DNA of 64,000 nucleotides from Oscillospiraceae bacterium (GCA_902775565.1 CACYMP010000006.1:62001-126000), one strand, 5' to 3'. Shown: positions 7,740 through 17,519, counted from the stretch's first letter. A program made the numbers and translations. The notes: generated from the letters alone by a model not told the origin.

Positions 7740-9086
7740 ATGTCAGTAAAATATCTGGTATCAGGCGGAGAGGGTGCACTTGGTAAGATCATCGTCAGCC
7801 TTCTCCTTGAACGCGGTGAGAAAGTAAGGGTGCTTGCGAGCGAGCTTTCAGATACTTCGATCTACAGAGGCAACCCGAACATTGAGATCAAGTACGGTAT
7901 TTCCACGGACAAGGATTCCATGAAAGAGTTCTTTGATCTCGAAGATCCGAGAAGCGCGATCCTTTTCCATACGGATGAGTATATCTCTCTCACGGACAAG
8001 ACAAATCTTACGATGAGAAGAGTCAACGTCATCGGTGCCGAGAACGTTGCCGACATGTGTCTCAAGCGTAAGATCGGCAAGCTCGTTTATCTTAGCTCTG
8101 CGTACGCGATCAATCCCGAGGCCGTACCTGACGGACTCAAGATGAACTTCAACCGCAATCAGGTTGACGGCGAGTACGCAAAGTCCAAAGCAGACGCTGC
8201 CGCTTACATCATGGAGCGCGTTACCCTTAACAGACTCAATGCCGTAATGGTACTTCCTACTTTCATCATCGGTCCCGGCTACTCCGAGGACTATGAGATC
8301 AATAAGATCATCGCAAGCTATCTGAAGAACGGCACACGTCCCCCGAAGGAAGGCGGCCACGCGTTCGTTGACGTCAGAGACGTTGCAAACGCTATGCTGG
8401 CTCTTGCCGACAAGACTGTCGAACCCGGTTCGGGTTACATCATCAGCGGCGAGCACAAGACAAGTTCACAGTTCTTCGCCGACATCAACGAGACACAGGG
8501 CATAGATGCGCCCGTTAAGACAGCTTCAAAGTTCGTAATGAGCGAATCTATGAAGAAGTTCGTTGATTTCTACTTTAAGATCACTCACAAGGAGAACCCG
8601 AGAGAAGTCTATACACTTTTCAGAGACAATCCCGAGACGAAGTTCTCTTCCAACAGCGAAGGCGTTATCCCCGAGAGCACGATCGACTTTAAGTCTTCGC
8701 TCAGCGATACCATCAGCGGCGTAAGCGGCATCAGCCAGGTTGCTAAGACCGGCGGCGCAGAACCTAAGATGTCTGCAGTTGCCATGTCCGCAAGGCTCAA
8801 GAATGATCCTGCGGCAAAGGATGCAGCTCCTTCAAGACCCGCGACTGCTGCAGCAGCGAAGGCAGCTCCCAAGGTTCCCGAAGCAAAGGCGCCTGAAGAC
8901 AAGGCACCCGCAGCACCCGCTCCTGCCAAGAGCATCATCCCCGGAAAGGAAGCCGCTCCTGCCCCGAAGGCAGAAGAGAAGAAAGAAGCTTCTCCCGCTC
9001 CCGCAAAGAGCATAATACCGGACATCCCGAAAAAGCCTTCTGAGCCGCCGAAGGAGAAAGAACCCGACGGAGGAGAAGAGGGTTGA
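7740..9086 (+). CDS. NAD-dependent epimerase/dehydratase (extended SDR) with Ala/Pro/Lys tail
   Basis: Residues 1 to about 300 form an extended short-chain dehydrogenase fold. The nucleotide-binding loop is SGGEGALGKI at residues 8-17 and the catalytic YxxxK is YAKSK, preceded by a YLSSAY serine strand. The last 110 residues or so are low complexity, rich in Ala, Pro, Lys and Glu, with a repeated PAKSIIP motif (twice), and end in GGEEG. The tail is not part of the family and has no predicted membrane segment. The substrate is unknown. GAGAGG upstream supports the ATG at 7740. Its stop overlaps the TTG start of maf. Confidence 0.8.
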   Translation: MSVKYLVSGGEGALGKIIVSLLLERGEKVRVLASELSDTSIYRGNPNIEIKYGISTDKDSMKEFFDLEDPRSAILFHTDEYISLTDKTNLTMRRVNVIGAENVADMCLKRKIGKLVYLSSAYAINPEAVPDGLKMNFNRNQVDGEYAKSKADAAAYIMERVTLNRLNAVMVLPTFIIGPGYSEDYEINKIIASYLKNGTRPPKEGGHAFVDVRDVANAMLALADKTVEPGSGYIISGEHKTSSQFFADINETQGIDAPVKTASKFVMSESMKKFVDFYFKITHKENPREVYTLFRDNPETKFSSNSEGVIPESTIDFKSSLSDTISGVSGISQVAKTGGAEPKMSAVAMSARLKNDPAAKDAAPSRPATAAAAKAAPKVPEAKAPEDKAPAAPAPAKSIIPGKEAAPAPKAEEKKEASPAPAKSIIPDIPKKPSEPPKEKEPDGGEEG

Positions 9087-9688
9087 GCAAACGAATAATA
9101 CTGGCAAGCGCGTCTCCACGGAGGCGCGAATTGCTGTCTCTCATTACTGAAGATTTCGAGATAATCACCAGAGAAGTTGACGAGCGTTCGGCTGAGATCG
9201 AAATGGAAAACAGCGGCACGCCTGCGGCCCTTGTGAGTGAAGGCCTTGCGCTTTTGAAGGCGAAGGCTGTTTTCGATGACCTCCCTGAAGAAGAGAAAAA
9301 GCAGGTGCTTGTGATCGGCGCGGACACATCGGTCATCCTGGACAACGAGATATTCGGAAAGCCCGGGGACAAAGATGAAGCCGTATCGATGCTGACGAAG
9401 CTGTCCGGAAGGACGCATACCGTCGCGACAGGCGTTGCTCTGATCACGTCTGAAAATGTGAAGTGTTTCACCGAGGATACCCCGGTTGAATTCTACGGAC
9501 TGGATCAGTTCCAGAAAGACCTGATCGAAAGATACTGCAGCGGAAAAGAACCCTATGACAAAGCCGGCGCCTACGGTATTCAGGGCGGCGGCGCACTCCT
9601 TGTTAAAAAGATCGACGGCGACTTCTCCAACGTCGTCGGACTCCCTGTCTCCAGACTGGCACGCGAGATGGAAACTATGATATATTGA
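9083..9688 (+). CDS. maf: Maf-type nucleoside triphosphate pyrophosphatase
   Basis: The 201-residue protein carries all Maf signatures: ASASPRRRELL at the N-terminus, GADTSV in the middle, GKPGD, GRTHTVATGV and a C-terminal GAYGIQGGG. The family hydrolyses non-canonical or housekeeping NTPs (dTTP/UTP type) to the monophosphate and affects septation in Bacillus. The start is a TTG that overlaps the preceding TGA, with GGAGGAGAAGAGGG just upstream, so translation is probably coupled to the SDR gene. No ATG start fits. Confidence 0.93.
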   Translation: MSKRIILASASPRRRELLSLITEDFEIITREVDERSAEIEMENSGTPAALVSEGLALLKAKAVFDDLPEEEKKQVLVIGADTSVILDNEIFGKPGDKDEAVSMLTKLSGRTHTVATGVALITSENVKCFTEDTPVEFYGLDQFQKDLIERYCSGKEPYDKAGAYGIQGGGALLVKKIDGDFSNVVGLPVSRLAREMETMIY

Positions 9689-9728
9689 TAGATGGTTTAA
9701 GGGACCATTGAGAAAACAAAGGGGGTAG

Positions 9729-10118
9729 ATGAGCGTGCATCTGGGGTGGCTTATAAAGCTTGGTTTATCCATCAGCGAAAATATCAGGGCACAGCAGGAG
9801 ATAGAAAGAGCTCATGCTCTCGAAGCGCAGGCGCGCAGCGAGGCTATGGCTCAGTCCCAGCGTGCAAAGGCAGAGACCGCAAGCTATAAGAGGACTGCTT
9901 ATGAGCAGAAGATCGCAAGGGAAAGCGTTGCGGTCGAGTGTCCTAACTGCGGTTCCACAAATACAAGGATCAGACTTGGTTCAGCCGGCAACTGCGCTTT
10001 CTGCGGAACAGCCATAAGAGTAAGCATGCAGGGTATCGCATATGTAGCGAGCCCGCTTGACCGTACTCAGGCTCAGGCTGCAGAGGAGATCAGGAAGAAG
10101 AGCGGAGCTGAATCATGA
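9729..10118 (+). CDS. Small zinc-ribbon protein
   Basis: This 129-residue protein is not a recognised family. Residues about 20-60 are Ala/Glu/Arg-rich and likely helical or coiled. A four-cysteine zinc ribbon follows (CPNCG and CAFCG, about 15 residues apart). GGGGG upstream supports the ATG at 9729. The last four bases overlap the start of the next gene, so the two form a pair. A role cannot be assigned. Confidence 0.7.
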   Translation: MSVHLGWLIKLGLSISENIRAQQEIERAHALEAQARSEAMAQSQRAKAETASYKRTAYEQKIARESVAVECPNCGSTNTRIRLGSAGNCAFCGTAIRVSMQGIAYVASPLDRTQAQAAEEIRKKSGAES

Positions 10119-10714
10119 CGGAATCCAAAAAAGACGAAAGCAAAAAAACTTCTGCAGGCAGTGTCATCAAGCTGATACTTATCTACATCGGTATATATCT
10201 TGTCTGCTCGCTGATGTTTGTCGCGCTTTTCCATACGGGATTGCTCAAGAACATGAATGTCCTTATGTACAGGGGCATTGCTTTCATTGTGCTCACTGGT
10301 CTCATTGCGGCGATAGTAATGGGCGTCATAAAGAAATTCTGGAAGTTCGTCACCGTAAGGGACATCATCATGATGTTCGTCATCTTCTGCTGCGTAAACA
10401 CAGTCCTTTTCACGCTCATTCCGGTTACGGTCGAGCGTTCGGTATCGGTCTTTATGCTCAGCTACATGGATGAGAATTCCGACAAGACATTCACCCAGGA
10501 TTCCGTGGGTGAGATCTTTACCGCAAAATACGTCAACGATTACGGCGCTTTTGAAAAGCGTTTTAATGAACAGGTCGTAACAGGAACCATAAAGCAGAAT
10601 CCTGACGGAACTTATTCGATCACCGATAGGGGCCGCTTTATCGTATGGGGTTTCAGGACCTGTGCAGAATGGTTCGATACGGACAGACGTCTGGTCTATC
10701 CGAACAAGAACTGA
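10115..10714 (+). CDS. Hypothetical membrane protein
   Basis: The 199-residue protein has three hydrophobic helices in the first 115 residues (about 15-38, 48-70 and 85-108) and a polar C-terminal region of about 85 residues, probably external. It overlaps the zinc-ribbon gene by ATGA. I recognise no family. It is convergent with the phosphoglycerol transferase gene, with only 6 bases between stops and no obvious terminator. Confidence 0.7.
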   Translation: MTESKKDESKKTSAGSVIKLILIYIGIYLVCSLMFVALFHTGLLKNMNVLMYRGIAFIVLTGLIAAIVMGVIKKFWKFVTVRDIIMMFVIFCCVNTVLFTLIPVTVERSVSVFMLSYMDENSDKTFTQDSVGEIFTAKYVNDYGAFEKRFNEQVVTGTIKQNPDGTYSITDRGRFIVWGFRTCAEWFDTDRRLVYPNKN

Positions 10715-10720
10715 AGTTTT

Positions 10721-12856
10721 TTACTGCGTAACTTCCTTCCAGATCTTTGTCCATCCGCCGCTTGCTCTCTGGTACAGGTGTACCTTTACTGAGTTTCTGT
10801 CCAGCTTCGATATATCGATATCAACGGAGTATGTCGCGCCATTCTCTTCGCTTACACGTGTGAGCGCATAGTATGTGGGCGCGGATACGGATCTCTTGTC
10901 CCAGACATATACATAGACAACGCCGATGTCGTTGGGGTTCTTGAAGCCCGACGCGGTAACGGTCATGGTCTTTCCGTCTGCGGAGAACGAAAGGCTAGAG
11001 TCGCACTTCTCAGGCTTGTCGACTTTTCTCATTTTCTCGAAGATCGTGTAATTGGAGAAGAATCCCAATTCGGCATATACGAGGTGTTCAGTTTTCTTGG
11101 AATCTCTGGCGTAGATCTCAAGTGTGCTGGCATTGCCGGTCTTAAGGCTTGTGACCTCCAAAGTCGCGTTGTAGATCCTGGAATCGTCGAGTTCCATCTC
11201 GCATGAATCGATAACTGAACCGTCGGGTCCCTTCATACGTGCGACATAGCCCTTTGTTTTAGCGTTGATGTTCTCAGCACCGAAAAGTCCTACGAGGACA
11301 TATTTCTTGGGACCGTCTGTACCGAACCTGATCTCGGTGTTGAGTGCGTGGGAATACGTGAGGGTATTGAAATCGAAAGGATCCCAGTTACTTATCTTTG
11401 TATTTACGAATTCAGAATTCTTGGAGAGCTCAGCGTTGACAAAATCTTCGCCGTATTCCTCGAAAAGCGTCTTCTTTGAGGAATAGAGGTTTGTTCCAAG
11501 GCCCAGTCTGTCGCCTTCAATCTTGCATCCCATTGCGGCCAGCGTCGTAGGGAACAGGTCGAGCGTGCAGAACAGACGGTTTCCGTTATCCTCACGGGTT
11601 ACAGCCGGATTGATGACAGCGGTAAATGTCTTTCTGTCGTACTTTGCATCGATGCTGTTCAGGAAGTCCTTGTCCATCGTGAGATGGTCGCCGTTTAATA
11701 CTATCGTGGTGTTCTCATAGAAATCCTGCTGTTTGCACCAGTTTACGAACTCAACGACCTGTCTTGAAGAGCAGGCCATGACATTTGCGTACTGAACGCC
11801 GAACTCGTCCTTGCAGTCCTCGCATACATAGCCGTCCTCGAAATGCGTATCAACGGTCAGAAGGGTGAGATTGAAAGGCGAATCCTTTGAGGAAAGATCC
11901 TTCAATTCTTCCTTTGCGAATGAGAAGAGCTTCTTGTCTTCGTAACCCCACCATACGTAATAGTCGTTTGTGGGAAGCTTGCCGTTCTTCAGAGCGTAAT
12001 CGTAGTCAAAGAGCTTGTGATTGCCGTGGGTGCTGTAGTAGACGCCGCGGCCGCCGAACTCAACGGGGGAACCGACCATAAGCTCGTTGGTGTAGCCTTC
12101 TTTCTTGAGAATGTCTCCGAGCACGGTTGCGCCGGGATAGAAGGAATCCTGCTGTGAAGCGGCATTTCCGATACCGCCGACTACCGGAAGACCGGATGAC
12201 TGGGCAACCATACCGCCCATCGTATATGTGGTTCCGAAAGAGACTCTTGCACCGTTAAGAGTGTTCTTGTCACCGGAGAAACAGTCGTTTTCCATAGCGA
12301 GCTTGGTAAGTTCAGGAATGCAGTTGTAATCAAGCGCACCGCCAGACTGTTTGTCCGCATAGGTCATCTCCATGGACTCTAAAAAGATGTAGATAAGGTT
12401 GCGCTTTTTCTCGGGGAAGGTTACCGTGACCTTCTCGGGATCGGCATAGTTGTCCTTTATGAAATCCGAGTTCACGCTCTTGGCGGTGAAATAGCCGATA
12501 ACGTTGTATCTTCCTGCAAAGATGCATGCGGAGACAATGAAGAAAATGGCCAGCACGCCGACTGTGGCGATGTTTACGGCCTTGACCTTTTTCTCGGCTT
12601 TCTTTTTTACTAAGACCTTCAGGACTACTGCAGCGGCTGTGACCGCCAGTGCAGGAAGAAGAGCTCTCAGGCAGAAGTCGACCAGAAGGTTTGAACCTGT
12701 TCCCGCGATCGGCGAGGTGATATGGAAGACTATCTGGTCGAAAGAAACGTCAGGCCAGACATAAATGGTCCAGTATATCGAAAACGAAAGCAGGGCCAGC
12801 AGGAATAAGGCAAGGATGAAAAGTATCTTTAAAAGGACCGATCCGAATTTCTTCAT
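10721..12856 (-). CDS. Membrane phosphoglycerol transferase (LTA synthase/OpgB family)
   Basis: The 711-residue protein has three or four N-terminal membrane helices followed by a sulfatase-fold domain. NLIYIFLESMEMTY begins the domain. TMGGMVAQSSGLPV resembles the catalytic-Thr region of OpgB (TIAGMVASQCGIP) more than the GKTSDSE of Bacillus LtaS. VDTHFEDGY and LNGDHLTM supply further metal ligands. A C-terminal beta-rich extension of about 200 residues is unusual. The family moves glycerol phosphate from phosphatidylglycerol onto an external polymer or glycan. The exact acceptor is unknown. GGGAGA precedes the ATG. It lies 21 bases after trpS on the same strand. Confidence 0.85.
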   Translation of the reverse strand: MKKFGSVLLKILFILALFLLALLSFSIYWTIYVWPDVSFDQIVFHITSPIAGTGSNLLVDFCLRALLPALAVTAAAVVLKVLVKKKAEKKVKAVNIATVGVLAIFFIVSACIFAGRYNVIGYFTAKSVNSDFIKDNYADPEKVTVTFPEKKRNLIYIFLESMEMTYADKQSGGALDYNCIPELTKLAMENDCFSGDKNTLNGARVSFGTTYTMGGMVAQSSGLPVVGGIGNAASQQDSFYPGATVLGDILKKEGYTNELMVGSPVEFGGRGVYYSTHGNHKLFDYDYALKNGKLPTNDYYVWWGYEDKKLFSFAKEELKDLSSKDSPFNLTLLTVDTHFEDGYVCEDCKDEFGVQYANVMACSSRQVVEFVNWCKQQDFYENTTIVLNGDHLTMDKDFLNSIDAKYDRKTFTAVINPAVTREDNGNRLFCTLDLFPTTLAAMGCKIEGDRLGLGTNLYSSKKTLFEEYGEDFVNAELSKNSEFVNTKISNWDPFDFNTLTYSHALNTEIRFGTDGPKKYVLVGLFGAENINAKTKGYVARMKGPDGSVIDSCEMELDDSRIYNATLEVTSLKTGNASTLEIYARDSKKTEHLVYAELGFFSNYTIFEKMRKVDKPEKCDSSLSFSADGKTMTVTASGFKNPNDIGVVYVYVWDKRSVSAPTYYALTRVSEENGATYSVDIDISKLDRNSVKVHLYQRASGGWTKIWKEVTQ

Positions 12857-12877
12857 GCGTATCTCCCGTCAGAAAAG

Positions 12878-13867
12878 TCAGATCCTTCCGAAGCCGACAG
12901 CCTTTCTGACTTTCTCGTATTTTTCGGCCGCGATCTTATTTGAATAGTCGCGTCCTGCGTCAAGGATCTCGTTGATCCTTCCGCTGTTGATTATCTCGTT
13001 GTATTTCTCCTGCATGGGCATGATCTTCTCGACTACCGCATCAGCTGCAGCCTTCTTGAGATCGCCGTATCCGCCGCCTTCAAACTTGGCAACGGCGTCC
13101 TCGATGGAGCATCCGGAGAAGACGGAGTATATGGTGAGAAGGTTGGATACACCGGGCTTGTTCTCTTCGTCGAACTTGATAACGCCGTCAGAGTCAGTGA
13201 CTGCGGACATTATCTTCTTTCGGATGACCTTTTCGGGGTCGGAAAGGAAGACGGAAGCCTTGGGATTTGTCGTAGACTTGCTCATCTTCTGCTCGGGATT
13301 CTGAAGGTCTCTGATCTTTGCACCGACCGTAGGAATGAGGGGCTCGGGGATCTTGAAAAGCTCACCGTAACGGTTGTTGAATCTGATCGCGATATTGCGC
13401 GCGAGCTCAACATGCTGCTTCTGGTCGATTCCGGTAGGAACGTACTTGGGATCGTAGAGCAGGATATCTGCAGCCATAAGGTCAGGGTAGGTGACAAGAC
13501 CTTCGGTGAAAGTCTCATGCAGAGCTGACTTGGCTTTGAACTGGTGCATTCTCGTGAGTTCGCCGTGAGGCGTGTGGCACTCGAAGATCCAGGATAGATT
13601 AGCGTGGTACAGGTTCTCGGACTGGATGTATATATGCATATTGGGCAGATCCGGATCCACGCCGCATGCGATGTACATTGCAATTGCGTTGATGATGTTC
13701 CTGTGAAGGGCTTCGGGGTCCTGGGGAACCGTGATCGCGTGCATGTCGGGAACGAAAAGGAATGTCTCGTAGTCGTTCTGGTAATTGACGATCTGGCTGA
13801 TGCCGCCTGCGTAATTACCGATCGTGAGTGCGCCGCTCGGCTGCAGTCCCGTAAGAAGTCTGTCCAT
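12878..13867 (-). CDS. trpS: Tryptophanyl-tRNA synthetase
   Basis: This 329-residue class I synthetase charges tRNA-Trp. The N-terminal signature TGLQPSGALTIGNY contains the HIGH variant TIGN, and KMSKS is intact in PEQKMSKS. The ATG at 13867 has GGAGG nine bases upstream. An alternative start nine codons further is rejected for lack of a binding site. No T-box is visible. The upstream 80 bases are AT-rich with several -10-like hexamers and are shared with the divergent yfhO-type gene. Confidence 0.95.
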   Translation of the reverse strand: MDRLLTGLQPSGALTIGNYAGGISQIVNYQNDYETFLFVPDMHAITVPQDPEALHRNIINAIAMYIACGVDPDLPNMHIYIQSENLYHANLSWIFECHTPHGELTRMHQFKAKSALHETFTEGLVTYPDLMAADILLYDPKYVPTGIDQKQHVELARNIAIRFNNRYGELFKIPEPLIPTVGAKIRDLQNPEQKMSKSTTNPKASVFLSDPEKVIRKKIMSAVTDSDGVIKFDEENKPGVSNLLTIYSVFSGCSIEDAVAKFEGGGYGDLKKAAADAVVEKIMPMQEKYNEIINSGRINEILDAGRDYSNKIAAEKYEKVRKAVGFGRI

Positions 13868-13921
13868 AGATATAGCCTCCAATATTAAAAACAAGGATAA
13901 TATTATACTTACATTATAAGT

Positions 13922-13950
13922 TTTACAAGCAAATTGAACTTTGCTATACT
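13922..13950 (+). promoter_or_regulatory. Promoter of the YfhO-type gene, predicted leaderless
   Basis: TTTACA (13922-13927), a 17-base spacer and TATACT (13945-13950). Seven bases (CTCCCCT) separate the -10 from the ATG at 13958, so the transcript should begin at the start codon. There is no Shine-Dalgarno sequence. Confidence 0.75.
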
Positions 13951-13957
13951 CTCCCCT

Positions 13958-16789
13958 ATGAAAAAAAGAAACTACATAGCACTTTATACCATTATCTTTG
14001 CCGTCCTGTCGGCAGCTTTCGCCTTAACGATCTACCTGAACGGCAAGACCCAGATCTGTAATTTCGACGGTGCGGGCCAGCATATCAAGGCCCTCATCTA
14101 CTATTCGGACTGGCTTAAGACCCTGCTGCATAACCTGTTTGTCGATCACAGGCTCGAATTGCCGAGCTGGTCCTTCTCGATAGGATACGGTGCCGACATC
14201 CCCACATCGCTCCATTACTATGCGGTCGGCGATCCGTTTGCAATCTTCTGCATATTCTTTAATGCAAAGAACATGCGCATTTTCTACGAGCTTTCGATCT
14301 ACGTGAGACTTTACTGCGCGGGCCTTGCTTTCTCATGGTTCTGCTTCGAAAAGAACAACCTGAAGATGACATACACTTCTGTTCTGGCCGGTACGTTCAC
14401 GTATATTTTCTGTGCTTTCGCGCTGACAAACAGCGTAAAGCATCTTTTCTTCCTGACACCTATGGTATTTCTTCCGCTCGTATTTATGGGCGTTGACAGG
14501 ATCATTAAGAAAAACTGCCCCTGGGTGTTTATCTTTGCTGTTTTCTTCTCGGCAGTATCGAGCTTCTATTTCTTCTATATGGTCGTATTCTTAACGGTGA
14601 TCTATGCGGCATTTGAGATGTTCATTCCTGTAAAGAAGATCGAGCTCAAAAAGGCACTTTCAAATATCGGCCTGCTTGCCGGATATGCTATCCTCGGAGT
14701 CATGATGAGCGCTGCTCTGCTCCTGCCCGTTATCCTTTCTTTCTCGGGCGATTCGAGGACTGAGAACAAGGTCATCTTCGACATGCTCTATCCGGTCAGC
14801 TACTACGAGAACTTTTTATCGTCGTTCATTTCATTCCACGCTGTGGAAGGCGGTGAATGGGCTAACCTGGGATACGCTTCGCCCGCGCTTGTCGCCATCT
14901 TCCTTCTCTACAGGGGCAAGACCGAAGAAGATGAGAAGAAGAGGCTGCGCGTTGCGTTTGCGGTTCTTACCCTGTTTCTTCTGATCCCTGCGGTACAGTA
15001 TGTCTTTAACGGCTTGTCCTATCCTTCAGCCAGATGGCATTTCGGATACAGCATGCTGGTCGCATACATCCTCGTATACATGTGGCCCGAGCTTACAAAG
15101 ATCACCGGCAAAGCCGCCAATTTCCTTGCTATCTGCTTCGGAAGCTTCCTTGCTCTGTGCGTGATCCTTCCAATGTCACGTACTGCAAATGCGCTGATAC
15201 AGCTTCTCATTGCCGCAGCTGCCATCACGGTCAGCCTGATCTTTGCTCTCAAGGACAGTGAGAAGAGACAGAAGTTTGCCCGCATATCAATGCTCGCTAT
15301 ATGCATCATTTCGATCGCGGTCAATTCCGTATTCGGGTTCATTGAGTTTTTCGATCCGAACACGGCACCCACCACACTTGATATCAGCCAGGTCGCCAAC
15401 ACCATAGCTCCCGAGGAAGCCGAGATAATAGCGGAAAATACGGACAGATCGTCTTTCTCGAGATACACATATGTTGACGGCGACATCATTACTTCCTGCA
15501 ATGATGCCATGATCTACGGCCTTTACAGCACCGGTTACTACATGAGCATGGTCAGCCCCGCAGTGTCTCAGTCTTATGCTGAGAACCTGGTAGAGCTCAA
15601 GATGGTCTCGAGGTTCGTCGGACCTGATTCAAGAACGATGCTCGAAGAGTTAGGTTCGGTCAGATATGTTGTGGCAAACAATTCCGCGCTGGTGCCTTAC
15701 GGTTTTGAAAAGACCGTCGACGCCGCGGGAAAGAACACGGGCAAGAAGTACTCCGTATATGAGAACAAGAATCCGCTCCCGCTCGGCTATACCTATGAGA
15801 AGATCATCTCCAGAGAGACGTTCGATTCCATGGAGGTATCCGGCAGGCAGGAAGCAATGCTCCAGGGCGTTGTATTAGACGGTTACGACAACTCTCTCGG
15901 CTTCGGAAACGCTGATGTCAGACTGACCGGAGAGAAGGTCAAATACACCGTTGCCGGTCTCAACGGTATCGTGAAGGATCAGGACGGTTCGTTCGTTGCG
16001 CTTAGCAGAAATGCGACTGTTAACCTGGCAGTCAAGACACCCGAGAACTGCGAGACATATCTCGGTATAAAGGGAATGAAGTATATGGGCATCAGCGAAT
16101 ATGATGCCCTCCAGCTCAACGGAAAGTGGGATTCCAAGACTCCCGAAGAGCAGAGAAAGATAAAGAACGATCACAGATACTACGTCGAGCCGACAGCACA
16201 GATGTTGTCAGTCAAGGCGTTCGGAGGCTCGGGTATTTCGCTGAAGATCTTTAATTTCGTTACTCAGAAGTACCAGAGATATAACGGCCGTACCGATTTC
16301 TTCCTCAACCTGGGATACAGCGAAAAGTCCAGGAAAATGATCACCATCACGTTCCCTGAGCGCGGCAAGTATTCCTTCGATGAGATGTATGTGTTCTGCC
16401 AGCCGTTCCCTGATTATGATGAGCAGATCAATAAGCTCAAAGAGAACGTTCTCGAAGATGTCGATCTGCACCAGACCGGCAGCTCGACGTCACGCGTCAG
16501 CGGAAAGATAACATTGGACAAGCCGAAGATCCTCTGCCTGACCATCCCTTATTCAAATGGCTGGACTGCATATGTCGACGGCAACAGAACAAAGATATAT
16601 CAGGCTAACTCGATGTATATCGGTCTGCCTCTGGATGCAGGCACACATGAGATAGTGCTTACGTATAAGACTCCGGGTTCCCAGATGGGAACGGGTATCT
16701 CGGAGATCGGCGCCGCCGTCTGCATAATGCTCTTCATTGCACGCCGCAAGAAGGCAGCAGACGCGAAAGCCTCAAAAGACAAGAAGTGA
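13958..16789 (+). CDS. YfhO family multi-spanning membrane protein
   Basis: The 943-residue protein has about a dozen hydrophobic helices in the first 460 residues, with NFDGAGQH in the first external loop, and a long C-terminal extracytoplasmic beta-rich domain ending in a final helix (about 915-930). This is the layout of the YfhO family, GT-C-like membrane proteins linked to glycosylation of lipoteichoic acid in Bacillus and Listeria. The C-terminal YSNGWTAYVDG segment is a family hallmark. The ATG at 13958 is the only sensible start. An LTA-synthase-like gene nearby on the other strand fits a shared cell-envelope role. The next gene starts 4 bases after its stop. Confidence 0.85.
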   Translation: MKKRNYIALYTIIFAVLSAAFALTIYLNGKTQICNFDGAGQHIKALIYYSDWLKTLLHNLFVDHRLELPSWSFSIGYGADIPTSLHYYAVGDPFAIFCIFFNAKNMRIFYELSIYVRLYCAGLAFSWFCFEKNNLKMTYTSVLAGTFTYIFCAFALTNSVKHLFFLTPMVFLPLVFMGVDRIIKKNCPWVFIFAVFFSAVSSFYFFYMVVFLTVIYAAFEMFIPVKKIELKKALSNIGLLAGYAILGVMMSAALLLPVILSFSGDSRTENKVIFDMLYPVSYYENFLSSFISFHAVEGGEWANLGYASPALVAIFLLYRGKTEEDEKKRLRVAFAVLTLFLLIPAVQYVFNGLSYPSARWHFGYSMLVAYILVYMWPELTKITGKAANFLAICFGSFLALCVILPMSRTANALIQLLIAAAAITVSLIFALKDSEKRQKFARISMLAICIISIAVNSVFGFIEFFDPNTAPTTLDISQVANTIAPEEAEIIAENTDRSSFSRYTYVDGDIITSCNDAMIYGLYSTGYYMSMVSPAVSQSYAENLVELKMVSRFVGPDSRTMLEELGSVRYVVANNSALVPYGFEKTVDAAGKNTGKKYSVYENKNPLPLGYTYEKIISRETFDSMEVSGRQEAMLQGVVLDGYDNSLGFGNADVRLTGEKVKYTVAGLNGIVKDQDGSFVALSRNATVNLAVKTPENCETYLGIKGMKYMGISEYDALQLNGKWDSKTPEEQRKIKNDHRYYVEPTAQMLSVKAFGGSGISLKIFNFVTQKYQRYNGRTDFFLNLGYSEKSRKMITITFPERGKYSFDEMYVFCQPFPDYDEQINKLKENVLEDVDLHQTGSSTSRVSGKITLDKPKILCLTIPYSNGWTAYVDGNRTKIYQANSMYIGLPLDAGTHEIVLTYKTPGSQMGTGISEIGAAVCIMLFIARRKKAADAKASKDKK

Positions 16790-16793
16790 TCTT

Positions 16794-17519
16794 ATGCTGT
16801 ATGTGCTGACCGCCCTTAAATGTGAAGCGGCAGCTATAGAAGGGCTGCCGGGCAAGCATATCGTCACGGGCGTCGGCAGCTTCGCGCACAAAGCTCTTGA
16901 AAACATTGAACTCACGACATCAGACAGCGTTCTGAATGTAGGATGCGCAGCCGGAAAGACCGGCGGGTGCTACCTCATAAATTCCGTAACCGATGAGAAG
17001 TCGGGCAGGAGGTTTTATCCTGACATGCCCGGATCATTCATACTTCCGGAAATGCCGTTGATCACGGCTTCGGGGATCGTCACGGAACCTGAACCGGGCT
17101 CCCTTTACGATATGGAGGCTTCCATTATCTGTTCATTCGCGAAAAAGAAGACCGCTCCTTCAAGGATCGCCGTAGTCAAAGCGGTGTCCGATGACGGGAG
17201 CAGGAGACCTTCGGCCGGCGAGGTCACTTCGCTCCTGCGCGGCTTCAGAGATGAGATAAGCCGTGTCATTGAGTATCTTCTGCCCGGGGAAGATCAGACA
17301 GACTATATGCCTTTGCCTATGTCCGTTGCGGATGAACTGAAGCTTACGCAGTATATGAGGCTTGAGTTTGAAGACCTCGTGCACTACTGCGTCGTTTCCG
17401 GAAAGATCAGGAAGCTGGAAGCAGTGCTGGACATGCTGCGCAAGGAAGGAGTAGTTCCCGTAAAGGACAAACGTCAGGGAAGGAGGGTATTGGATGAGAT
17501 TTTCGCACGTTTACGTTGA
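16794..17519 (+). CDS. Nucleoside phosphorylase/MTA-nucleosidase-like protein
   Basis: The 241-residue protein looks like a reduced purine nucleoside phosphorylase/5'-methylthioadenosine nucleosidase fold. VLNVGCAAGK matches the VIVTGSAGG-type loop and LYDMEAS carries the conserved Met-Glu (DMEA) of the active site. A C-terminal extension of about 70 residues is helical. The start at 16794 has only a weak binding site and may be read by re-initiation from the YfhO gene. It overlaps splB by 26 bases. Clostridial splB genes are often found with such a gene, suggesting a joint role, but its substrate is unknown. Confidence 0.65.
   Translation: MLYVLTALKCEAAAIEGLPGKHIVTGVGSFAHKALENIELTTSDSVLNVGCAAGKTGGCYLINSVTDEKSGRRFYPDMPGSFILPEMPLITASGIVTEPEPGSLYDMEASIICSFAKKKTAPSRIAVVKAVSDDGSRRPSAGEVTSLLRGFRDEISRVIEYLLPGEDQTDYMPLPMSVADELKLTQYMRLEFEDLVHYCVVSGKIRKLEAVLDMLRKEGVVPVKDKRQGRRVLDEIFARLR

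Noticed and set aside
8609..9772. 387-codon open frame on the minus strand
   Set aside because: Antisense to the SDR tail and maf; the low-complexity tail keeps it open. No family features.
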